Shown here: in pieces, positions 33,837 through 46,300 of the stretch | Numbering within the stretch: position 1 is the first letter of the stretch | How the letters are laid out: the number at the start of each line of letters is the position of its first letter | From: Monarcha castaneiventris obscurior | Taxonomy: Eukaryota; Chordata; Aves; Passeriformes; Monarchidae | Assembly (NCBI GenBank): GCA_026261815.1 | Contig: JAMPIT010000493.1 | Coordinates: forward strand, 7,891,501 to 7,955,500 | DNA: 64,000 nucleotides | Reading direction: 5' to 3' | The notes under the pieces: generated by a model | Seen by the model: only the letters and a program-made list of their open reading frames with translations | Database searches by the model: none | Told to the model about the DNA's origin: nothing | Translations under genes and position numbers: made by a program

Positions 33837-36800
33837 CTAAGAAGCTGTAGACTGCAGTTTGTTGTTATGGGACCTGCAGAATACAGAAGAAAGTGAAGAA
33901 TTAAGCACCCTTCAGTTTGGAGAACACAGTTGCTGCAAGGTGTTGCCAAAAATAAATCACAATGAGGGAACTACCACCATGTTGCTTCCATTTATTTTTT
34001 TTCCCCTTCAGAAATAAAAAATAACGCTTAAAATAATTCTCTCTCTGAATTTTAAGCCCATTTTCTCCTCCAGAATACAAATATTTCAGTACTTGTAAAA
34101 TGCAGTGTGTCACTGGAATATTCCAAAATGCCTGAAATCAGTTTTACTCACATATTTACCTAACAGTAGTCCATCAAAAGGAAAGCAAAAAGACATTTTT
34201 AGTTGTGAATATTTATAGTAAGGTCTACTTTGCTTAAATTTATTCAAGAAGTCTTTGGATTAACTTAAAAGAAAAAGAAAACTGAACAGGTATGTTAAAA
34301 TCTCATTTTTGCTAAGCAGAGTTCAGCAAAACTCCTCTTTGACATTCACAGCTTTATTAGTGACTTAAACTAGAACAGTTAAATACAAGGTTTCCATGAT
34401 GAATTTTTCATTTTTCTCAATACAGTATTTGAGGAACGGAACAATGTTTTGTTAACACAGTTATGTTCACCAGTGTGACTGCTGGCAACAAAAACAACAT
34501 TTACTTTTTAGACAAATGATCTGGATTTTTAGGGCAGTTTAATGTCATTGAATTGTACAATTAAAGAAAGTGACCCCAACATCCAGTTCTGATTCCAGTT
34601 AAAAAGTTCAGACTAAAGATATCACAATCTGCAAGAAAAGAAAGAAGATGGATGGTATAAATGAAAAACAGTAACAAATAAGATGCAGCAATGAAATCAG
34701 CGTGCAAGCACAGTGAGTGCTGGGGACCCAGCTAATGGCAGTGACAGAAACATGGGTTGAAAACTACCTGATAAAAATTATTATTACAGTATTCAATTGG
34801 AAAGAAAAATGCTATTCTTTTCCAGGAATGTCTATGTAAGGGAAATACTCTACATCAGCCCTTCTTCAGAAAAAAAAATTAAGAAGAAAGTTTAATTTTA
34901 AAAGGTAAATTTTGAATTATGTTTAATTTTCTGTACCCTACTTTGAACCTTACTTATTCCCTCTGTTTCAAAGGTGGTAAGTTATAAAAAGATCAGAGTA
35001 ACACTAAAGTATTTTAATTTCTTTCATTTGATTATAAGCTTCACAGCAGGATTGTCTCTTATTAGCATGAGAAGTATTTACTGCAGAGTGGAACTTCAGC
35101 ACAGCTCAGACACAGTATTTGTCCTGATCAGAAATTACTCTCATTAAGTTTTCTGCAGCAATGAGTTGAAGTATCATTCAAATTTTGCAGATTTATGATA
35201 CCACCCGATTTTTTAACAACTCCTTTTGAACAAACATTCCAAAGTAACCTCCATAAAAACGTATTTAAACCTTAATTTTGATAAAATTTTCCAGGAAAGA
35301 CCATGGAGCAGCAAATCCCTGTACGAATGCAAGATAAGCTTAGGAAGAAGATTTCAGGGGCCAACACAACATCTGTGGTTAGGAACACTCCAGCTTACCT
35401 GCTTGCCTTAAATCCTTTTAGTTTCTGTACAAAGAAAGACTCGAGAACTTCTGCACACTGGTAAAAAGGGGAGTCACTTGGATTGTAGTAACGGCAGTTA
35501 TCAAAAATTTTGGTCATGTCTGCCACAAACTCGGTGACCTTTTTGTAGTAGCGTTTCAGGATTCTTTCTTCCATGGTTGCAAGGTCTTCAAAGAAACCAG
35601 AGATTATTTAAATGAGACACTTTCATTCTCAACAGAAATCTACATTGTCAAGACTGTGGGAAACAAAGCATTATCCAGGTTAGAGGCTTTTCCAGGAATG
35701 CTGGTTGTGACTGGTGACACCAGTAGGTTTCCCTCAGAAGAGACACTTGGGCATGAATATGTTGTGTGCAGCTAAATTCAATAAAATGCAAGAATCACAA
35801 TGACCAGAGAAAACCTTTGCAAGGAGCTCCCTGCTTACTCTGAAGAAATGAAGGGAAGGTCAGACAATCAGGATTCAGGTACCACGTACATGTAACAACC
35901 ATCACCTCCTGATTATTCTTTGAATTCCTGCCATGCTTTGAATAAGCTATCAATTCTCATGGGTATATGCACATTACACATGGCACAGATGAAAGACTTC
36001 AAGTGCAGGGTCATGCAAAATTCCAGAGCTCTCATCCTTACTGACCAGACACATTAAGGAGAAAGGAATGGTGATGTGAGCAGTAATTGTCCCATTTTAA
36101 TGCACATATCAATTAAAAACAGGGAGAGGAACAAAACCTGTCAAATATAAATACAGCTGTGTAAATGTCTAGTGGCACTTTTAGCTGGAAAAGCAACTAT
36201 GCCCTTAAGGTGCTTATTTTGAAATATCACTAATGCCAGAATGAGTGCAAACAACTGCAGATGGGTCTGCAGTTACCTGGTGTATTTTACTAAGATTTAC
36301 TTGTATACTTAGAGGTGCTTCTTCCTCCTACTTAAGTCAGAAAGGGCTAAATGCACTTTTGTTTACTCCAGTAGCAGTACTATTTGAGCTTTCCTCATAA
36401 ACTTTAACCCATCCACCATGGAATAGAAATTGTTCAGCATTGTCCTAACAGCACAGTCCAAAACTTTGGAATGGAAAAGGACACAATTCCTAAACAAAAT
36501 ACTATTTCCAGTCAACATACCACAACATTTTGCCAAGATACTAAACTGAACTTTCCTATTTCTAGGATGAGCAAGGAGTAGGTGAGGAAGTTCTAATGAC
36601 ACACTGGCTCTCATTTAGAGATATGAAAAGGTATTGATTCAATACTGGAAGGAAAGGAATAACATTCCCAACACCATTTCTGCCAGGAGGTAGATTTTCC
36701 CAGGAAATTTCACATCCAAGTGCTTATCTAGTTTTAACTGGTGAGCTCTAAGAAGACCAGAGTAAAGCACCATAAAGCTGCAGCATCTCCCACTTCACCC

Positions 36801-37378
36801 ACATTCACAATATGTGAATCCATTTTGTTCCTGCAGCTTTAAAGATAAATTACACATAATACAAAATTTACTATTACTATCAAGTCAGATGAAGATAATT
36901 TTAAACTCCATCTTAAGGTGCACGTCACACTTCCATAGCATCACATCCTCCTCAGCCTCTGGAGTACATATGCCAACCTTTGAAGGAGGAGCTCATGTAC
37001 AAAGACAGAAAAAAATTGTCCTCTTTAAATGAAGAAATTTAAAAACATGAGTTCTATCCTACTGCTGCACTGACTTCCACATTTCATCTGTAAGACTGGC
37101 AGTATTTAGGGTGTAGGAGTCAGCCTAGAAGTAGATAAAACAGCCTTCATGAACTTCTGAATGTATCAGTGATAAATCAGTGTTTCATCTGCCTAACCTG
37201 TGAATTTTGCAAAATATGGCTGGAACTGGTCAGCAGGAAATTAACTTGCTATTCCAAAGCCCAAACCCCCTCACTCAGGCTGTTCTCACTTACCCATTGG
37301 TTCTTTGATGACACCATAATAATCTGGTGCATCGTTGGGATCTACTGGTTCTAGGAACGGCCATGCCATCTTGTGAGC
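33837..37378 (-). CDS. BPTF: BPTF exons: bromodomain and C-terminus
   Basis: Three exons: 37294-37378, 35399-35585 and 33837-33873. They encode [20 protein letters not shown] (helix Z, and the ZA loop WPF shelf), [35 protein letters not shown] with the acetyl-lysine-contacting Asn of the YYN motif, and the final helix [13 protein letters not shown]. The 37-nt last exon gives [11 protein letters not shown] and TAG. All hallmark bromodomain residues are intact. Confidence 0.96.
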
Positions 37379-40300
37379 CTGGCAGGGAAACAGGAGAGAA
37401 TTAAAATATAAAATCGAGTTCAATTAGGTACTATTAATAGGTAAATATTTTCATCCTTTTATCTGTTGGGGTCTGGAGTTGAATTTCAGGACGAAGTACA
37501 GCATTATATGAAAAAGGAACCAGCTCTCATCTGATGCCTGGGTAAAGTTTTAAATGTCAGTGACCCAGTAGTTGGGCTTCAAAACAGGAAACTGTGAAAT
37601 TCAGACATAACAGAACACTGTTCTGAACAGGCTGCATGGAAAAGTATGGAATGAATTTACTGAAAGAGCTTTCTAGTACCCTGAAATTAATACGCTTTTA
37701 TAAATGTATGCAAAATACAGGACAATGCAAAATATTACTTACAGCATTTCTGTTACCGCAATTTTAAGAATTGTACCAGAATTCTTAAAAAGTCTTTAGA
37801 GTTGTAGCAGAAAAAGCGTATTTGGGAGTGACAGAGAAACCAGAAATATACTGTATTGGACATAATTCTTATTATCAAGATGCCATCATTTACATGCTGA
37901 TAATGACCCCCTATGAGAACACTCCTGAAATCTGGTAACTCTCAATTAAAGTACAGAAGTGTAGATCACAACCCACAGAAAACTGATCTGAGAACAAAAC
38001 ACTTTACCTTTCATACCCTGTGCAGTTGGGTTCCCACTTTGCCTTTTGGGATTCTAAATCTGCTTCTGTTAAAAGCCTTTCACTGAAGGGATTGTTTAGT
38101 TTCACCCACTCAGGAGCAGTGATTTACTAATTATTGTAAATATTCCTCAGGACAGTAATGCCAAGCAAGTTTGCAGCGGACACAGTGGCAAACCTTTGCT
38201 ATTCCCTCAAATCTCAGAGCTACTAAAGAGACATCAAACCCTCCTTCCAGACCCACTGGGTCTGTCACACTCCCTGGTGCTGCCACCCTTCTCCTCACCT
38301 GCAAGGAGCGCAGGACCCTCCTCAACCCTTCATAGTCTTTATCTGTGAGTGGACTGAGCACAGTCATGGCATCCTCTGTGGACTGGCACTGTGGACACAC
38401 GTACTCATCAATGAGATCTGCCTCGCTCTGCAGGATGCCCACGCAGCGCCCGTGGTACCAGTTCTGACATCGGTCACAGCCAATGTAAAATCTGTAAGAG
38501 CCAAACCAAATGTCAGTGGCTTCATCTATTTCAAGTCCAGGTTACATTTAAACACATAAACCTGCCATCCCCTGCACACAGGCAGATACTTGGCATGATT
38601 AAAGACAACAGGTAACGTCAGATTTCAGAGTGACAAATTCTACTCCAACTGCTTTTGTATTTACAGACCGTTTCAAAACACGTTCCTAAATTTTATACTT
38701 TCAAGCAATCAAGATTGCAAAAATCATTCCTCAGCTTTAGAGATGAAAGGAACAGTGTAAAGCCAGAAGTCTCACCCAGCCAGTATCCAAACCAATTCAA
38801 GATGCATTTTGCACAAACTGGACTACAACTAGGGCTCATTTCACTCTGTACAAGCACTTTTCATATGGAAGCTTTAGTCTTGTAACTGAATACAGAGGGA
38901 GTATTCTGTGACACAAAGCCTTACAGTAAAAGATGTATATAATTCACATATACATAATCGTATACCAACCATATACCCCCATACTAAAATTATGTTCTCC
39001 AGCCAGACCAGATTAAAGCACAAAAAAATCCACTAAATACAGCATTTGTCTTTTAGTCTTTCTAACCATCCCCTGTTAAAGAAAATAAAATTAAAAAAGA
39101 AAATAAATCCCAATGAAAGTACATGGTGTTTTGGTAGTTTGTTGTTAAAAATAAAAACCACAATACAGTTTGACCACCCTGAGAAACTTCACTTTTCCTA
39201 AGCATTTACCGAACAGAAACATTCGGGAGGGGGAGACAATTACTGAAAAGCAATTTGTATTACGAATGAATACAATATATGCAGAATAACTCGTTTTTTA
39301 CTTTTTGCAAGGAACAGGAAAGCACAGTCAGAGCAGTTTTGCTACCTAGACATGGAATAAGAGGTTCTTATCCGAACTCACTGCGACTCATCATAAGGTG
39401 TTCTGCAGATACAGTACAACTCCTCACTGCTGCCCTCTTGTGCCCGTTTACACTCATTACAGATGTACACATCCATTTTCTTAGCCTCCTTTTCTGTGAT
39501 TCCAACACATTCTCCATGATACCAGTTAGTACAAAGATCACAGCCAATATAGAACCTAAAAGTGTTCACAATGAAAATGACAATGTAATTGTCATTTCAA
39601 ATGGCATGGCACTTTTCCCTGCATTTCTCTCTGATGCACTTGCTGCTGGGCTACTTTCTGTCTCAGCTTCCCTGCTCCCTATCCTTACAAACTAACATCT
39701 CATGCTGCAGCTAGACTGGCTGTAAGGCCACTTGGGTCAATTTAAATCGACAGTTCACCAAAATGCACATGTATTAATATGTACATAATATGTAACCAGA
39801 CTTTGACAAAACTATGGGCTAAAAATCTACTGTCTTCAACGTGTGTGTGAAAAACTGTCAAAGGCACAAAAAGACAAGGCCAAAGAAAAAGGTTTACATT
39901 TTCAAAATTGCAGCTCAAAAGCCACTGAAACATTTCCTTAAGGTTTGAAAATGTAGGTCTCAGTTAATTTAAAAAACAAAAGCAAAGCGCAAACACCAAC
40001 TAGGAGTTACGAGTACACTACAAGAACATGCAACCAGCAGTGTGTAGGTACATCTTGGTGTAACATGATACGAAAGAAAATGGGGTCAGGGCATGACTGT
40101 CAATTTTAAATCTTGGTGGGAGTTTTTTTTGGTGGGGAGGTGTGCACTGAAATCTGATAATAAACTACTTAAAACTGCGACAAAGTGGAATTTTGAGTGA
40201 ATAATGTCTCCTCTCAGACACAGCTGTGTGACAGAACCAGGTATGGTATGACACAAAGTGAAGGGAACCAGGGACAGAATCATGGGAATGGGACCTTGCA

Positions 40301-43300
40301 CAGAATGATGTGACAAAACTGTAAAATATTATGCCAGGATGTTTGTAACTCGTGTATGGATCTCTCAGAACACACCTATGACCAGTGACAACCAGATGGG
40401 CGACGCTCACATCCATTCTCTCTGCCTAAGCAAAAGCAAGCAGACTCGGAACCTCCATCCTCCTGGATTTTGGAGACCTCAACCCCCCGCCAGGTGCTGC
40501 TGTAGGAATTCCTGCCACCCTGTCAGCCTGCAGGCAGCACCCTGGGGACACCACAGCACCAGCAGGGCAGTAGCTACACCATGTTCCACAGGAAGCATCT
40601 CTGATTTCCTGGGCCTCTGCACACATCCTGCACACTTAGATCCTGCTTTTTCTCTTGTTTTCAGTCAGGCAAATCCTAAAATAAATATCACACAACCCAA
40701 TTTCCATAAAGAATAGCTAGACATAGGTTCTGATAACTATTAGGAACTCAGCCTGTGCCCTGCTCCCAAGAGAGGCTGTGTCTGCTCCTGGTGATGTGGA
40801 AGCACATTTGCATCCAGGTGTAGATGCTAAGCCTTGCCACTGGAATGTGGAGCAGATGCCACATTATGCTTTAACAGATAGACTGGAATCTATGTAGGAA
40901 TCCTGGAAAGATCCTCACTGACCATTCTTGAAAACAGTATTAGCAAATCCCTATAACCCTGGAGTATCATGAATGAGAACTAAATGTAATAGTTTTGCAA
41001 TAAAATACACAGCACAAAACCACTTTACAAGGCTTTACTGAATCCAAAAAAATACACAGGGTATTTATAAAATACCACAAATTGGCTTTTCAAGTACCAC
41101 ACCTATCTTTTCTGAAGTAGAAAAGCGACACCAGCATAAAGAGGATGATCCAAAGCCTACATATATATGAAAAAATAAAAAAATTCTCAGGAAACTGTTT
41201 CAAAACTTGACTAATTCCTTTGCAACTAGCAAAAGGATTATGTACTTCAACAGTACAGTCATCATTTGTAGGAACATCAAATATAAGACTCACAAAAAGC
41301 AAAGCAGCAGAGTTCTATCATATTGCTAAGGATACTACTGAGTTACTAACATTTCATTTTCTTGAAGTTTTATTCAGTGCACTGAAGCACAGTTCTCAAT
41401 TCAAGCTACCAAGATTCACTCTATGACCACCAGAGTCAACACAAAGAGTTAGTCTGACAATCAAATCCCTCTGCTCACTAACTCCCAATGCAGTAACACA
41501 ATGTAGTAACAATGCAGTTCTCTGGTTGTGACCTCTGGTATCACAACCAGAGAACTGGGTCTGACCTACATACACTGGATGACAGAAAACTTGATACAGA
41601 CACAAAGTTAAGTGAGGCTGGGGACATCTCTCAGAGGTGACAGTGACATAACAGCCAGAGCATCACTCTGCTCTTCCTGCAGCACTGGCAGTCCAGGGAG
41701 CAGCCCCAACTCCCACACTGAAGTAATAGTACAATGGTCAGAGCTACTCAAAACCAAGGTGAAAAAAACCTCAAGATCTCAACTTTATTAAAAAAACATA
41801 ACTAAACCCCAAAAAAGGCTAGAAGGAACCTCAAGAGGTCTCCTAGTCCTGGCCCTAAACTTGGAATGAAGAACCATGACCCATGGAGTGAATGCATCAC
41901 TCCAGATCTATGGTTTTCCTGTTATCAGCCCTTAAAGTACCACCAAATGGTACCAGCTCACACTTTTGGGTATTGTCACCTACTTGGAACTGGTCTGAAG
42001 TCAAACTTACTGTACATACACCTCTGCACAGCTCTCAGATGTTAACCTTTACTAACTACTGCTGTTAGTCACCTCTAGCTTAAGCAGGAACATGTAACAC
42101 TATCCCCTGGAATCCACTGGATTCTCCACTCCAGCACTTACACCGTTTCTTCACAAGCTCTGTACATAGCATAAGTACTTCTCCTCATTCACAGTCAGAA
42201 TCAAACTACAGAGAACTGCAGTTTTCACTTTGTCAAATGCTTAAATATTGATTTTTATCAACCCTGGAATGCAAATAATAACACATGGAAACCATTTCTC
42301 CCTGAAACATTGTCCAAAGTGAACTGCAGTCCAGTGACTCGGAGCCCCCTTTACTGGATACTGCCTTACAAAAAGAAGTCATTTATTGGAAGACGGTACC
42401 ACTGCCTTACAAAAAGAAGTCATTTATTGGAAGACGGTACCAAAGCTATTTCTGAAGAACATCAGCTACTTATTCACAAGAAATTGCTCAAACCAAATTG
42501 TCACTTGCTTCTGAGGCAGAGGCAAAACAGCAAAAGAAAGAGTAACAGAGCGGAGGGAAAAAAAAGAAAAGAGTATGTGCATGTGAGACAGGAAGGTCAC
42601 ACAATGGAGACATGCAAACGAGTAAAATATAAACCACGCACAGTAACAGTATCAATCGAGTCTGTTAATATTTGTAACTGCTAGTGGAAAATAGAGACTT
42701 TATTCTCTATACCCCAGTGATCACTGCAATAACCTGCCACTAGCTCCACTTCTAGCACTACCTGGCACTAAGAGCTGACACTAAACCTATAGCTAAGGAC
42801 ATGCAGGAGGGGCTGTGGCATCGCTACTCACTTGGACTCGTCGTAAGGCGTTTTACAGATGCAGTAAAGCTTTGTGTCCTTCTTCGTTTCCTTTGAGGTA
42901 GTAGAAATCATTTTCTTTTTCTTGGACTTGGAAGCCGAGGAATCCTTCTCCTCCTCTCGTTTCCTCTTCTGGGAGGAGACTGGCACGGGGACAGTGGTGG
43001 AGGAGGAGGAGGTGACGCTGGCTGCCGGGGGCTGCGGTGGTGCTGGTGGCACTGGAGGCGGCGGTGGTGGGGCAGCAGCGGCGGCAGCTGCGGCTGCGGC
43101 TGCTGCTGCAGCAGCTGCTGCCTGCGCTCTTTCTTTTTCTTTCTTAATTTTAGTCAAGTCTTTCTTTAGCTCCTCCTGAAGTATATTAAATGAATAAATA
43201 GAGGGAGGCACTTCATATGATTGCTGCAAGACAGGGTTACAATCTACGCAAAAATCCCCATGCTTAACGAGAAGAAAATAATTAAATCCATTTAAATACA

Positions 43301-46300
43301 CATTTTTTTCGTGTTCTCAACCTACAATTCACATAATATTAAGGGATGACACACTTGGGCTACAATGGCCCACTGGCTGTAACTTATCAGAAGCTGTTTC
43401 ATGAAAGAAGGTAATTTCAGGCCAGAAGAAAACCAACAGGCCTTCAAAGGACATATGAGTAGCTTCGCAGAGATCCACAACCACAGCTTCTTCCTGTAAA
43501 TTCCCTTAAAATCTCACTGAGCAAACAGACAAAGATTAACACAGAAATGTTCTCCCCAGCTTAATATCAAATTAGCCTTTGAGGCTGTCCTTACCTGCAC
43601 TTCAATCTGTAGATCTTTGTCCAGAAGTGCTCTTTTTTTCAGTATTTCAGCTTTCAGCTGTTCTTTATGCTTGAAAAGCAGAGCTGAGAGCTTGGTCGCG
43701 TTCTGTTTGCTCCGCTTCTGCTCCACGCTCTCTTCTCGCTTCCGTTTCTTAGCTGCCTGTTTTTCTTCTTTGTCTATCTTATCCAGAATATATTTCATCA
43801 CTTGGTTGCACACAATCATTCTGGGGAAGGAATAAAGAAAAGGACATTGTGCTGAGCTGCCTGTTTATTCCCAGTTGAGAATGCAGAATCAATTCTCCAG
43901 TCACTGCAAGCTCATTATTATATTTCCTAAGATGTACAAGGTAAATTTAGCAACACACAGGGCTTGCACTCCTGCTTATTTACTAGAACACTGCTGGGAG
44001 AGATAAAGTCCCTTGTTAGGCTCAAGAGGGCCAGTCCCAATTTCAGTTAAATGATCTGAGTACTAATTGTTCCTCCCCTCCCCCATCCGACTCCCAACAA
44101 AGCTTTGGCTTTAGTAGGATGAGAGACATTTTCACTCAATTCAGTTTCCACAATTTGTTTCAAAGAGGTGGATTTTCATTCTGATATAGGATGAAAGTGA
44201 GTTGGAAGCCTGTAATTTCTTCTAAAACAGACATTTCTACGTTCCAGTGACCACCAAATACTACCACGATTTTGTGTTCTGGCATAAGGACTGACGAGTA
44301 TTTTCATTGTATAGAATTCACTATGAACAGTTCCCAATTTCTCCACTAATGACAGCTCAAGATTAGTTTTTCATCTGCTTGTTGTACATTCAAGTGTAAA
44401 TCTGTTTTCCTGCTCACTTGTTCTGCACCTTCCATTTATTTTGCTTTATATTTCAATTATAAAATGAATGTATTTTGGTTCTACTGAATTTACTTTTCCC
44501 TTCTCCATTCTTTTCCAAAACCACTAGAAAACCAAATGCTTCTCGTTGCCAGAGTGACCATGAAGAACAACCCCCATTGAGCTGAGAGGAAACAGCAGAA
44601 TAGCAATAGCCAGGACAAGCAGCTGCTGGCAGCTCTGTGGTCTCAGACATTTTGTCCTTTGACAGCTGGATTTTGATGACAAATGTAATACATAGATAAA
44701 TATTTGTAGGGCCATACAATTTTGTTTAGTTTGCTCTTTATACCTGCACTGTATCTACTTGGTTCAGTCTGGTTTTTTCACAGACTAAAGATCCCCATGT
44801 TGTATTTTTGAAGAAGAATAAATCAGTGAGATGGAAAGGCAGCTGCACCATGAACCAAGCCACTTAGAACTGTATTTTTCATCTTTCTCTTAAATTGGAC
44901 TTTTGTCAGTCAAAACACCTATTTGGCTGTCTGACACCATGAAATGAAGAGCATACCCAATACATCTTTTTTTTTATGCAACTGTGAACAGTAAAGGAGT
45001 GGCACTCAGGGACAGTGGTATAATCAACTGAGCTTGCGATCTGATGATCAAAATTTTATAAAACATAATCTTCTTTTTCTTAGTATCTGACACACACTTG
45101 TGATTATCTAATTTGAGCAACTGCATGTGTGAAAAGGAGTCAAAATAACCCCAAGACAAATGACAAACACTCCAAATATCTGTTTAGCAGCTTCAAGCAT
45201 AAAATCTCTCCGTTTGTCAATCTGTCTTCCAACTCTTCAGCTCCTTCTGTAGAGTGGGATGTGCAGGGACAAGAATGGAAACACATGGCCATGATAAAGG
45301 ACAAACAAAACTCAGGCTTTTTTTGAAGCAGAACCATTAATTCTCCATTCTGTGCTCCTTTAAGGATGGTTTTTACTTGAGTTTAAGAACTGTGGCCAAC
45401 TTCAAACACAATATGTAATATTACTTAAAAAACTTATGATCAAAATAAAATTGGGATTATTCTAATGCAATAAAGATCATTATGAAACTTACTTCTAAAT
45501 GTTACTCTAACCAATTTAAAACAGCAACACTTCTTCAATCAGGTTTTTACAAACCAGCATTTCATTATGATACCATTAAAAGATGTAATAAATGAAAAAT
45601 TTGACATCTACAGATGCACTGTGATGCACATTCACCTCTGATTTTCTTCCCTCTCAGCTGGAGTCAGTGTCTTCTTCTGTTTCAAATGTTCTATGACAGC
45701 ATTCTGCTTCATAACCACCTGTAGGATGATACAGAATCCAAAATACAAGATGAAAGCTTTAGCCAGTATTTCACAGTATTATGAGGAGAACCAGGACATT
45801 TCCTAAGTTAAAGTTAAAGTGCCATTTATTTCACTGAGTGACAAAATAAAGCTGATTTTATCAGGGGAGCAGGGCTGGTTTAAAACAATTATTTGAAAAT
45901 TAACAAAGAATTTGAAAATGAACACCACCACCCCCAGAGCAGGATAGTTTGCTTATGTCAAGTTGAAATCCAGGGACTAAATATAAGTTGACTGTTACTT
46001 CCTCAGTGACTGGTTGCTTTATTTTAAAAATGGTAAGAGTCTTACAATATGCATTTTTTAAGCCCCGCAGCCATCCAACAGCATCACATTTCAGATACCT
46101 CTGTGGAACCTCAGTTCTCAGGTAATAAAGTACTACATGTGTGTTCTTTCCATCAGCTCTCCTAGCTCTGACCTATCTTTTCTGAATTGAGAATAGAGAT
46201 GGATTTGTCTCAGCAGCTAGTGGTAAACTGAATCAAGGTGACAGAAGAATGCAAACATGGTACAAGGACTTGATGCGCTGAATTAACTTGGAATATGTCA

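Noticed and set aside
43514..43595. BPTF reading past the exon end as [17 protein letters not shown]
   Set aside because: A clear donor (CAG|GTAAGG) ends the exon at 43595, and the next exon joins in phase with the conserved EELKKDL.
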